Positions 1 through 7,457 of a DNA stretch of 35,967 nucleotides are shown piece after piece; position 1 is the first letter of the stretch, and each line of letters begins with the position of its first letter. The stretch spans positions 1 through 35,967 of the forward strand of contig JAKCDC010000007.1 of the NCBI GenBank assembly GCA_021838635.1, given 5' to 3'. Below the pieces are notes generated by a model. That model searched no databases. It had not been told where the DNA came from and was given only the letters and a program-made list of their open reading frames with translations. Source of the stretch: Pseudomonadota bacterium. GTDB taxonomy: Bacteria > Pseudomonadota > Gammaproteobacteria > Steroidobacterales > Steroidobacteraceae. The position numbers were made by a program, and so were the translations under genes.

Positions 1-9
1 ACCACGGTC

Positions 10-978
10 GTGCCTGTGAACGTCGCGCGCGCGCTGCAGCTCGCGATCGTGCTCTCGGGAGCGCTGGCCGTGCGAGCCGAGGCGGCCGTGCCGCTGCGCT
101 TCGGGTTCTCGAGTGCGGGCCTGAGTTATCCGTTCGCTGCGGCGATCGCTCGGGGCTTCGAGCAGGCGGCCGCGCGCGCCGGCGTGCAGACCGTGGTGCT
201 CGATGCCCAGAACCGCGTGCAGAAGCAGGCCAACGATCTGCAGGATCTGATCGCCGAGCGGGTCAACGGCATCGTGCTCATGCCGCTCGACTCGGTCATC
301 GCCGAGAGTTGGGTCAATCGCGCGACGCAGGCTGGAATTCCGGTCGTGGCCGTCGGCTCGCAGGTGGGTAATCCAGCCCACCGTCCCCTGCGCTCGGTCT
401 ACCCGCGGCTTACTGCCTTGGTAACCCAGAATGAGACGGCCGCCGGCCGTGAAGCCGGACGGTTGGCCGCGCAGCTGCTGCCGCCCGGCCATCTGGCGCG
501 CATCGCCATCATCCAGGGCGCGCCAGGGTTTCCCGAGGTTCTGCAACGAGAGAAGGGTTTCAAGCAAGGTCTTGAGGCGGCGCACGTGCGCTATCGGATC
601 GTCGCCACGCAGCCCGGTGACTGGCGCACCGAAGCGGCAGACGTGGCCTGTCAGAACATCCTCGAAGCGCATCCGCGGGTGGACCTGTTTTTCAACGAAG
701 CCGACGACATGGCGGTGGGCTGCGCCCGCGCGGTGCGCTCGGCCGGTTCGCACGCCAAGCTCATCGGCATCGGCGGGTCGCGTCTGGCCATGCTCTCGCT
801 GCAAGCCGGCCGTATCGATGGCACGGTCTGCTACAAACCACTAAAACTTGGCGCATTGGCGTTCAAGGCACTCTACGACGACGTGACGGGTAAGAAACCG
901 CTGCATGCGGCCTTCATCACCTACCACACACCCGGCATCACCCGCGCGAACGCGCGCGAGTGTCGCGGTCAATGGTGA
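10..978 (+). CDS. sugar ABC transporter substrate-binding protein (ribose/galactose class)
   Basis: Periplasmic sugar-binding protein for the ABC importer encoded by the next two genes. Seen: a hydrophobic N-terminal segment (about residues 9-21) followed by an AEA-A signal peptidase I-like site near residue 25, then a type I periplasmic-binding fold with the family's first-lobe motif NGIVLMPLDS and a GDWRTEAA segment in the second half. Total 322 residues is normal for the Peripla_BP_4 family. The GTG start at 10 has no visible ribosome-binding site and the frame stays open to the window edge, so the true start may lie outside and the entry may be 5'-partial. The stop is 7 bases before the ATPase gene, so the two are co-transcribed. 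The ligand cannot be read from sequence; a monosaccharide is expected from the class and from the downstream enzymes. Confidence 0.85.
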   Translation: MPVNVARALQLAIVLSGALAVRAEAAVPLRFGFSSAGLSYPFAAAIARGFEQAAARAGVQTVVLDAQNRVQKQANDLQDLIAERVNGIVLMPLDSVIAESWVNRATQAGIPVVAVGSQVGNPAHRPLRSVYPRLTALVTQNETAAGREAGRLAAQLLPPGHLARIAIIQGAPGFPEVLQREKGFKQGLEAAHVRYRIVATQPGDWRTEAADVACQNILEAHPRVDLFFNEADDMAVGCARAVRSAGSHAKLIGIGGSRLAMLSLQAGRIDGTVCYKPLKLGALAFKALYDDVTGKKPLHAAFITYHTPGITRANARECRGQW

Positions 979-985
979 CCTGCCG

Positions 986-2515
986 ATGCCTCCTGCCACG
1001 CAGCCGCTGCTCAGACTCGAACACCTCGCCAAGGTGTATCCGAACGGCACTGCGGCGCTGCGCGAGGTAGAGTTAGTCGTCGGGTCCGGCACCGTCCACG
1101 GGTTGCTCGGCGCCAACGGTGCCGGCAAGTCCACCCTGATCCGCATCCTCAGCGGTGCGACTGAAGCCACCGCCGGCCGTATTTTGTGGAAGGGCCGCCC
1201 AGAGCACTGGCGCCATCCGGCCCAGGCGCGCGCCGCCGGCATCGCGACGCTGCATCAACAGATCCCACTCGTTGGCACACTCTCGGTGCTCGAGAATGTG
1301 TTCCTCGCAGAGGACGGTTGGGCGCGGCGCGACCGCGCCCAGAGGCGCCGGCTCGCTGCGCTCATGGATGCACTTGGCTATCACCTGCCGCCCGATCAGC
1401 CGCTTGCGGCGCTGCCGATCGGTGCGCGCCAGATGGTTGGACTCCTCCAGGCGCTTGCCGCCGAGGCGCAGCTCATCGTCATGGACGAACCGACCGCTTC
1501 GCTCGCCGCACCGCAACGGCAGATCGTACACGGTGCCATCCGCCGCCTGGCCGCCGAGGGCCGCGCGATCCTGTTGGTGACACATTTTTTGGACGAGGTG
1601 CTCGCGCTCACCGACGCTGTGACAGTGCTGCGCGACGGTGCCGCCGTTCTCACCTCCGAGACGCGCTCGATCGACGAGCACGTTCTGGCCGATGCCATCG
1701 CCGGGCGCAGCTTTGAGCGTGTTGCGAAACGTGCCGTCGCGGCCAGCGCGTGCAACGTCGCTGAGATCGATCGCCTGCGTTCCCCGGGCCGTTTGGCGCC
1801 CTGCAGCTTTGTGGTGCGTGCCGGTGAGGTGCTCGGTATCGCCGGGTTCCTGGGCGCCGGGCGCAGCGAGCTGCTGCACGCCATTTTCGGCGCCGACCGC
1901 AATGCGCGCGGCGAGGTGCGCGTGCACGGTCGCCGCGTGGAGCGATCCCCAGTCGCCGCCGTGCGCGCCGGCATCGCTTTGGCCCCCGAGGACCGCGCCA
2001 CTCAGGCGCTGGTGCCGGGGATGGCGCTGTGGCAGAACATGACCCTCGCGCATCTCGGGCGCTTTTCGCGTTGGGGCATGATTCCCCGCACGCGCGCCGA
2101 GCAGTCAGCCGCCGCCGCCGCAATCCGGCGTTTGCGCATCAAGACGCCCGACGTGCATGCCGTACCAGGGGATCTGTCCGGCGGTAATGCCCAGAAAGTG
2201 AGCGTGGCGCGCTGGTTGTGCGGACCGGTGCGGCTGCTGCTGCTCGATGAGCCCACTGCCTGTATCGACATCGGTGCCAAGGCGGAGATCCTCGACCAAG
2301 TTCGCGCACTCGCGGCCGAGGGGGTCGCCGTGATCCTGGTCGACTCGGAACTGAAATTACTGCTCGAGGAAGCCGATCGCATCCTCGTGATGCGCCAGGG
2401 AGCGATCGTCGCGGAACGTTTGGCCGCTGATACGGACGAACAAGAGCTGATTCGGCTGGCGGCCGGCGTAGGCCGCCGCCGGTCCGGGCCTGAGGATAGA
2501 CCGCAGGCCTGTTGA
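986..2515 (+). CDS. sugar ABC transporter ATP-binding protein, two ABC domains (RbsA/MglA/XylG type)
   Basis: Energises sugar import at the inner membrane. Two fused ABC domains are visible. The first has Walker A GANGAGKST, a signature region LPIGARQMV and Walker B LIVMDEPTAS followed by the switch histidine (VTHF). The second has the degenerate Walker A typical of this family (GFLGAGRSE), a canonical LSGGNAQK signature and Walker B LLLLDEPTA. The 509-residue length matches RbsA-class proteins. I chose the ATG at 986, 7 bases after the previous stop, because it places the protein start just before the LRLEHLAKVYPNG beta strand; the frame is open further upstream but only inside the preceding gene. 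The asymmetric Walker A motifs are usual for the class and not a sign of decay. Confidence 0.93.
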   Translation: MPPATQPLLRLEHLAKVYPNGTAALREVELVVGSGTVHGLLGANGAGKSTLIRILSGATEATAGRILWKGRPEHWRHPAQARAAGIATLHQQIPLVGTLSVLENVFLAEDGWARRDRAQRRRLAALMDALGYHLPPDQPLAALPIGARQMVGLLQALAAEAQLIVMDEPTASLAAPQRQIVHGAIRRLAAEGRAILLVTHFLDEVLALTDAVTVLRDGAAVLTSETRSIDEHVLADAIAGRSFERVAKRAVAASACNVAEIDRLRSPGRLAPCSFVVRAGEVLGIAGFLGAGRSELLHAIFGADRNARGEVRVHGRRVERSPVAAVRAGIALAPEDRATQALVPGMALWQNMTLAHLGRFSRWGMIPRTRAEQSAAAAAIRRLRIKTPDVHAVPGDLSGGNAQKVSVARWLCGPVRLLLLDEPTACIDIGAKAEILDQVRALAAEGVAVILVDSELKLLLEEADRILVMRQGAIVAERLAADTDEQELIRLAAGVGRRRSGPEDRPQAC

Positions 2516-2528
2516 TCGATTGGGGGGA

Positions 2529-3566
2529 ATGATGCGAGGCATGTTGGGATTGCGCGAAGCCGGTGTGTACTACGCGCTGCTGATTCTGGTCGGGACGCTG
2601 ACGGTGATCACCGCCATGCTCGGGCGGCCGAACTATCTGAATCCGGTCAATCTCATCAACATTCTGTATCAGACCGCACCGGTGGCGATCATGGGCGTGG
2701 CGATGACGGTGGTGTTGATCACCGGAAATTTCGATCTGTCGGTCGCCTCAGTCGCAGCGCTTGCCGCCGCCGTCAACATTCTCACCATCGATCATGCGGG
2801 GTTCTGGGGTGCAATGGCGCTGTCACTCGCGGCTGCCGGAGCGCTCGGGGCACTCAATGGCGCTATGGTCGAGCTGGTCGGTATCAACGCCTTCATCGTC
2901 ACGCTCGGTACGCTGACCGCGATCCGTGGCCTGGTGCTGGTGGTCACCAATGACCGATCGCTGATGGTGGGCACCGCTGGTTCGCTCGCGGCTATGACGC
3001 ATTTCGAGAGCGGCCGAGCACTCGGACTGCCGCTGCCGATTCTGTACATGGCGGGATTTACCCTCATCACCTGGCTGGTGCTGCACTTCACCGTCACCGG
3101 CCGGCGCATCTATGCCGCAGGTGGTAATGCCGAGGCGGCGCGTCTGGCCGGCATCAATGTGCGGGCCTACAAACTCGGCGCCTTCGTCTTCTCTGCGCTC
3201 GCGGCCGGCTTCGCCGGGGTGCTGTATGCCTCGCGGTTCGGCGCAATGAACCCCACGGCGCTGCAGGGTGAGGAGCTCACGGTCATCGCCGCGGCGATCC
3301 TGGGCGGCACTTCGCTCTTCGGTGGCGCCGGCAGTGTGCTGAAGACCGTGGCCGGGGCACTCGTTCTATATGCCCTCACCAATGGCTTTAACGTGCTGAA
3401 TCTGGGCGCGAATTACCAAGGCTTGATCGAAGGCACCGTGCTGATCGGCGCGGCGGCGATCTACACGGTGGGTGGGCGTACGCGCCGAGTGCGGGACCGC
3501 CCCGAAGATCCGCCGCCCGGCGTACCGCAGGCCCATCAGGCACAATCCCAGTCGGCCGTCCTCTGA
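2529..3566 (+). CDS. sugar ABC transporter permease (RbsC/XylH type)
   Basis: Inner-membrane channel of the importer. The 345-residue protein is almost entirely hydrophobic, with about eight to ten membrane segments and the conserved family blocks: GNFDLSVAS early, GGNAEAARLAGI in the middle (the ATPase-contacting loop region) and LGGTSLFGGAGSV near the end. A purine-rich GGGGGGA sits directly before tandem ATG codons at 2529 and 2532; either could be used, and a TTG at 2520 in the same frame is less likely. It follows the ATPase by 13 bases and precedes the IclR gene by 16, so the operon continues. The hydrophilic C-terminal tail (last about 30 residues, rich in Pro, Arg and Gln) looks like a non-conserved cytoplasmic extension. 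Confidence 0.92.
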   Translation: MMRGMLGLREAGVYYALLILVGTLTVITAMLGRPNYLNPVNLINILYQTAPVAIMGVAMTVVLITGNFDLSVASVAALAAAVNILTIDHAGFWGAMALSLAAAGALGALNGAMVELVGINAFIVTLGTLTAIRGLVLVVTNDRSLMVGTAGSLAAMTHFESGRALGLPLPILYMAGFTLITWLVLHFTVTGRRIYAAGGNAEAARLAGINVRAYKLGAFVFSALAAGFAGVLYASRFGAMNPTALQGEELTVIAAAILGGTSLFGGAGSVLKTVAGALVLYALTNGFNVLNLGANYQGLIEGTVLIGAAAIYTVGGRTRRVRDRPEDPPPGVPQAHQAQSQSAVL

Positions 3567-3582
3567 GGCGAAAGGAGGTTGC

Positions 3583-4416
3583 ATGACCAACGATAGGCTG
3601 CTTGATCTTGAGGAGCGTCGCACCAAATACTCGGTGCCGGCACTCGAGAAGGGTCTCGACGTACTCGAATACCTGTCCGATCAGGCCGTGCCCCTCACGC
3701 AGGCACAGCTGGCACGTGCGCTGAACCGCCAGGCGGGGGAGATCTTCCGAATGCTCGCCTGCCTGGAAAGTCGCGGCTATCTGCGACGTGACCCCACCAC
3801 TGGTGCCTATTCGCTGACGCTGAAGCTGTTCGAGCTCTCGCGCACGCACTCCCCGTACGAAGTCTTGCTCAAGGCGGCTCAGCCGTTGATGCGCGGGCTG
3901 GCCGAGGACCTGCGTGAATCCTGCCATCTCTCGGTGCTGCACCGCGAGCGGGTGCTGGTGCTCGCCCAGGAGGAGAGCCCCAAGCCGTTCCGCCTGTCGG
4001 TCGAAGTGGGCTCGCAGCACTCCCCGATGCACACCACCTCTGGACGAGTGCTGCTGGCAAACATGTCGAGCGAGGCTTGTGAAGAGCTGCTGACGCACGA
4101 CCTGGAGTGGCGGCGCGAGAAGCCCGCGGCACGCACCCAGTTCCTCAAGCGCCTGGCGGCCATCCGCGCGCGCGGCTACGAACGCTCCGAGGGCGAGCGC
4201 TTCGTCGGTGGGCTGGACATCGGCGTGCCGGTCGGCGCGCCCGGCTCGTCGATCAAAGCCGCGCTCACCATCGCGACACTGAAGGAGAAGAACGGGCCAA
4301 GCCTCGAGACCATGCTCCCGGCGCTGCACACCTGTGCGGAGGTGATCGCCGTGCACGCGGGCCTGAAGCCGGAAGAGGAAGCGCACGATGCGTCCGCTCC
4401 GCATAGCAGTTCGTAA
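3583..4416 (+). CDS. IclR-family transcriptional regulator
   Basis: Winged-helix repressor or activator with a C-terminal effector-binding domain. Seen: the N-terminal helix-turn-helix (about residues 17-75: VPALEKGLDVLEYL, then LTQAQLARALNRQAGEIFRML, wing YLRRDPTTGAYSLT) and the IclR ligand domain (from about residue 90, with the VLHRERVLVLAQEE strand, the HTTSGRVLLA motif and RGYERSEGERFVGGLDIGVPV near the end). The start at 3583 is fixed by a strong AAAGGAGG eight bases wide ending 4 bases upstream. At 277 residues it is slightly longer than typical because of a polar tail. It is encoded inside the operon between transporter and enzymes, and its last 29 bases overlap the next gene. The effector is unknown; a sugar acid or 2-keto acid is plausible for the family. 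Confidence 0.93.
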   Translation: MTNDRLLDLEERRTKYSVPALEKGLDVLEYLSDQAVPLTQAQLARALNRQAGEIFRMLACLESRGYLRRDPTTGAYSLTLKLFELSRTHSPYEVLLKAAQPLMRGLAEDLRESCHLSVLHRERVLVLAQEESPKPFRLSVEVGSQHSPMHTTSGRVLLANMSSEACEELLTHDLEWRREKPAARTQFLKRLAAIRARGYERSEGERFVGGLDIGVPVGAPGSSIKAALTIATLKEKNGPSLETMLPALHTCAEVIAVHAGLKPEEEAHDASAPHSSS

Positions 4417-5578
4417 GTTCGACCCGTTCGAAGCGGCGATCCGCCGGCAGTTCGACGATTTCGCGCGTACCGTCGGTGGCGCACCGCAACTCGAGATCGA
4501 GGCGCTCGAGCTGAACGAGCTGCATGCACGGCTCTTGGCGCAGCCGTCGTTGCGCGATGGGTCGATCGATCTGGCCTTTCTCTGCACCGATTGGCTCGCC
4601 GAGGCGCATGCCGCGGGCGCCATCGAGAACCTGCGTCCCTACCAGATGCGAGCACCGATCAGCGATTTTCCACACGCCTGGAGCCCCTCGCTGGTCACGT
4701 TGCAGGATTTCGCAGGTGGTTTCTGGGGCATGCCGTATCACGACGGTCCGCAGTGTCTCATCTACCGCAAGGATCTGCTCGAGGCTGCGGACCTTGAGGT
4801 GCCGCGCACGTGGGAACAGTTCCACACCGTTGCCCGCGCGTTGCACGATCCTGCGCGCGGTCTCTCCGGGACGGTCCTCGCGCTCTTTCCCGACGGGCAC
4901 AACGGCTTTTACGATTTTTGCATCCAAGTCTGGTCGCGAGGCGGTGAACCGTTCGGCCCGGGTGCACGCCCGCAGCTGTGCAGCGCCCCAGCTGAGGCGG
5001 CGCTCGAGTTCATGCGGCACTTGGCCGGCGATTCGGCGGCGATTGTCCCCGGTGCGCGCGCCCTCGATAGCGTCAAGTCGGGGCTGCTCTTCTGCGCTGG
5101 CCGGGTGGCGCTGATGGCGAATTGGTTCGGATTCGCCGCACTCGCCCAGCGCTGGGAAGGCAGTGCGGTCCGTGATCGTGTTGCGATCGCCCCGCTGCCA
5201 CAGGGACTCGGCGGCCGCAGCGTCTCGCTCAACGTGTTCTGGGTAATCGCGCTCGCGGCCGGTTCGACCCAGAAGTCGCTCGCGTGGGCGTTCCTGCGCC
5301 ACCTCGCCACGGCGCCGATGGACAAGCTGACGACTCTGGAAGGGGCGATCGGAGTGCGCCGCTCCACGTGGGCCGATGCACAAGTGAATCAAATGATTCC
5401 GTTCTACCACCAACTCGAAGGCCTGCACGGGCACGCCCGAGAGCTGCCGCTGCACCCGCGGCTCGCGGAAGCGTCTCACGTCATCGACGAACTGCTGGCG
5501 CGCGCACTCGATACCGAGGAGTCGAGCCGCTCGCTGTTGAACGAGACGCAACGACGGCTTGAGGAGATTCTTCAGTGA
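4388..5578 (+). CDS. family-1 extracellular-solute-binding-like protein lacking a signal peptide
   Basis: The fold is that of ABC solute-binding proteins of family 1: N-terminal lobe up to the hinge LVTLQDFAGGFWGMPYHDGPQCLIYRKDLLE, the EVPRTWEQF motif, a central aromatic GFYDFCIQVWSRGGEPF block and the helical second lobe with a VALMANWFGF segment. There is no signal peptide or lipobox; the protein begins MRPLRIAVRKFDPFEA, straight into the first beta strand. This start is secure: AGAGGA (4374-4379) is 8 bases before the ATG, and an in-frame TGA at 4364-4366 leaves no room for an upstream leader. It overlaps the IclR gene by 29 bases and the oxidoreductase by 4, implying translational coupling. 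A cytoplasmic ligand-binding or regulatory role is inferred; signal-less members of this family are known in other proteobacteria without assigned function. Confidence 0.82.
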   Translation: MRPLRIAVRKFDPFEAAIRRQFDDFARTVGGAPQLEIEALELNELHARLLAQPSLRDGSIDLAFLCTDWLAEAHAAGAIENLRPYQMRAPISDFPHAWSPSLVTLQDFAGGFWGMPYHDGPQCLIYRKDLLEAADLEVPRTWEQFHTVARALHDPARGLSGTVLALFPDGHNGFYDFCIQVWSRGGEPFGPGARPQLCSAPAEAALEFMRHLAGDSAAIVPGARALDSVKSGLLFCAGRVALMANWFGFAALAQRWEGSAVRDRVAIAPLPQGLGGRSVSLNVFWVIALAAGSTQKSLAWAFLRHLATAPMDKLTTLEGAIGVRRSTWADAQVNQMIPFYHQLEGLHGHARELPLHPRLAEASHVIDELLARALDTEESSRSLLNETQRRLEEILQ

Positions 5579-6645
5579 GCCGCCCCTGGCCACCCACAGT
5601 ATTGCGCCAACACCACCCGCGCCCAAGCGCGCCGCGTCCCATCGTCATCATCGGCACCGGCGGGATCGTCAATGATGCGCATCTGCCGGCGTATCGCAAG
5701 GCAGGGTTTGCCGTGGCGGGCGTGTTCGATGTCGACGGCGCCAAGGCGCGCACCATCGCGGCGCGCTGGGGCATAGAGCGGGTGTGCCGCTCCATCGAGG
5801 AGGCCGCCGCCATCCCGGAGTGCGTGTTCGATGTTGCGGCTCCGCCGGTGGCGCAGCGGGCGATTCTCGCAGCGCTGCCCTCTGGCGCGCCAGTGCTGAT
5901 CCAAAAGCCGCTCGGACTCGACTTGACGCAGGCTACGGCTATTCGCGCCATCTGCCGCGAGCGAAGACTTATTGCGGCGGTCAACTTCCAGTTGCGTTTC
6001 GCACCGATGATGGAGGCCGTGGCCGCCGCCGCGGCCGAGGGACTTCTGGGCCGCCTCATCGATATCGAGGTACACCTCAGTCTGCTGACACCGTGGGAAC
6101 TGTTCCCACACCTCGTGCCGAATCCGCGCGTCGAGATCGTCTCGCACTCAATTCATTATCTCGACACAATCCGCGCACTCGCCGGCGAGCCGCGCGGAGT
6201 GCTGGCGCGAACGTACCACTACCCAGGCAGTGCGCTCGCGCAGACTCGCACCAGCGCCATTCTCGATTACGGTCCGGAGCGACGGGTGACGCTTTCGATC
6301 AATCACCATCACGACTTCGGCGGCCAGTTTCAGGACGCAACCTTCCGCATCGAGGGTGAGCACGGCGCGGCGCTTACGAAGCTCGGTCTGCTGCTGAACT
6401 ATCCGCGCGGGGAGCCGGATGCCCTGTGGCTCGCGCCCCGCGGCGGTCCCTGGCAGGCGGTGCCGCTCGATGGTGCGTGGTTTCCCGATGCGTTCATCGG
6501 CACGATGTCCAACCTGCAGCGCTTTGCAAGCGGTGAGGACGATGTGCTGCGCACCTCGGTCGAGGATGCCTGGCACACCATGGCGCTGGTCGAAGCGTGC
6601 TACCAGTCCAACGAATCGCCGGCGACACCGGTTCCACAATCCTGA
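5575..6645 (+). CDS. Gfo/Idh/MocA-family NAD(P)-dependent oxidoreductase
   Basis: Cytoplasmic dehydrogenase acting on a sugar, inositol or sugar-derived hydroxyl group. Seen: N-terminal Rossmann fold with VIIGTGGIVNDAHLPAY (about residues 23-40), the QKPLG motif carrying the family's catalytic lysine (the usual EKP appears as QKP), and the SIHYLDTIRAL helix with the second catalytic-site histidine. The C-terminal half has the alpha/beta substrate domain. The GTG start at 5575 forms a GTGA overlap with the previous stop and has GAGGAG (5561-5566) at 8 bases. The N-terminal 20 residues are Pro/His/Arg-rich and not conserved. Substrate cannot be assigned from sequence; the operon suggests oxidation of the imported sugar or a derivative. 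Confidence 0.88.
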   Translation: MSRPWPPTVLRQHHPRPSAPRPIVIIGTGGIVNDAHLPAYRKAGFAVAGVFDVDGAKARTIAARWGIERVCRSIEEAAAIPECVFDVAAPPVAQRAILAALPSGAPVLIQKPLGLDLTQATAIRAICRERRLIAAVNFQLRFAPMMEAVAAAAAEGLLGRLIDIEVHLSLLTPWELFPHLVPNPRVEIVSHSIHYLDTIRALAGEPRGVLARTYHYPGSALAQTRTSAILDYGPERRVTLSINHHHDFGGQFQDATFRIEGEHGAALTKLGLLLNYPRGEPDALWLAPRGGPWQAVPLDGAWFPDAFIGTMSNLQRFASGEDDVLRTSVEDAWHTMALVEACYQSNESPATPVPQS

Positions 6646-6669
6646 CCCCAGACCTTCCGAGACCTGATC

Positions 6670-7410
6670 ATGTCCAACACCTCACTCTCCCTGCACGGCA
6701 AACGCGCGCTCGTGACGGCTGCCGCCCAGGGCATTGGCCGCGCGAGCGCTTTAGCGCTCGCGGCCGCAGGCGCGCATGTGCTCGCTACCGACATCGACGA
6801 AGCGAAACTCCAGTCGCTCGCCGGGCACGGCATCGACACTTGTCGCATGGACGTACGTGCCGCGGAGAGCATCAGCGCGACTGTTGCTCGTGCGGGCGCC
6901 GTCGACATCCTGTTCAACTGCGCCGGCTGTGTGCACCACGGTACGATTCTCGAGAGCAGCGAGGCGGATTTGGATTTCGCCTACGAACTGAACGTCAAGG
7001 CGATGTACCGTATCATCCGCGCCGTGCTTCCCGGAATGCTCGAGCGTGCCGAGGGCAGCATCATCAACATGGCCTCGGTGGCGAGCAGTGTCAAAGGCGT
7101 ACCGGTGAGGTGCGTCTACGGGACGACCAAAGCGGCCGTGATCGGGCTGACCAAATCGGTAGCGGCGGATTTCGTCAGCCAGGGAATTCGCTGCAATGCC
7201 ATCTGCCCCGGCACCGTGCAGACCCCGTCCTTGGAGGAGCGCCTGCGCGCCCGGGGCGATTATGAGCAGACCCGCGCGGCGTTCATCGCGCGCCAGCCGA
7301 TTGGCCGTATCGGCCGGCCGGAGGAGATCGCCGATCTGGTGGTGTATTTGGCTTCCGCCCGCTACACGACCGGCCAGATCCACGTAATCGACGGTGGTTG
7401 GAGCATCTGA
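6670..7410 (+). CDS. SDR dehydrogenase, DHRS6-like; probable 2-keto-3-deoxy-L-fuconate dehydrogenase
   Basis: Classical short-chain dehydrogenase, 246 residues. Seen: cofactor motif TAAAQGIGRA, an acidic residue after beta-2 (ATDID) that favours NAD, NCAGCVHHGT, the catalytic Ser in MASVASSVKG, the YGTTK Tyr-Lys pair and ICPGTVQTPSL. The run of motifs is close to human DHRS6/BDH2 as I remember it (TAAAQGIG, GxVHHGT, SSVASSVKGV, TKSVAADF, QGIRCN, CPGTVxTPSL). In bacteria this subgroup includes the 2-keto-3-deoxy-L-fuconate dehydrogenase of the Xanthomonas L-fucose pathway (established knowledge), whose product is cleaved to pyruvate and L-lactate. The following gene is an L-2-hydroxyacid dehydrogenase, which fits. 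A 3-hydroxybutyrate or other hydroxyacid activity remains possible. It sits 24 bases after the oxidoreductase. Confidence 0.85.
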   Translation: MSNTSLSLHGKRALVTAAAQGIGRASALALAAAGAHVLATDIDEAKLQSLAGHGIDTCRMDVRAAESISATVARAGAVDILFNCAGCVHHGTILESSEADLDFAYELNVKAMYRIIRAVLPGMLERAEGSIINMASVASSVKGVPVRCVYGTTKAAVIGLTKSVAADFVSQGIRCNAICPGTVQTPSLEERLRARGDYEQTRAAFIARQPIGRIGRPEEIADLVVYLASARYTTGQIHVIDGGWSI

Positions 7411-7457
7411 ACCGATAGGCCGGCCCTCTTGACCCTCAGCACTCGGAGCGAGCACCC

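Noticed and set aside
1820-1880. degenerate second Walker A in the RbsA-type ATPase as sign of a broken gene
   Set aside because: The GxxGxGRSE form is normal for the second domain of this family.
3388-5626. long minus-strand frames across IclR and the solute-binding-like gene
   Set aside because: They run through two coupled + strand genes with good starts and motifs; their own translation shows no domain.
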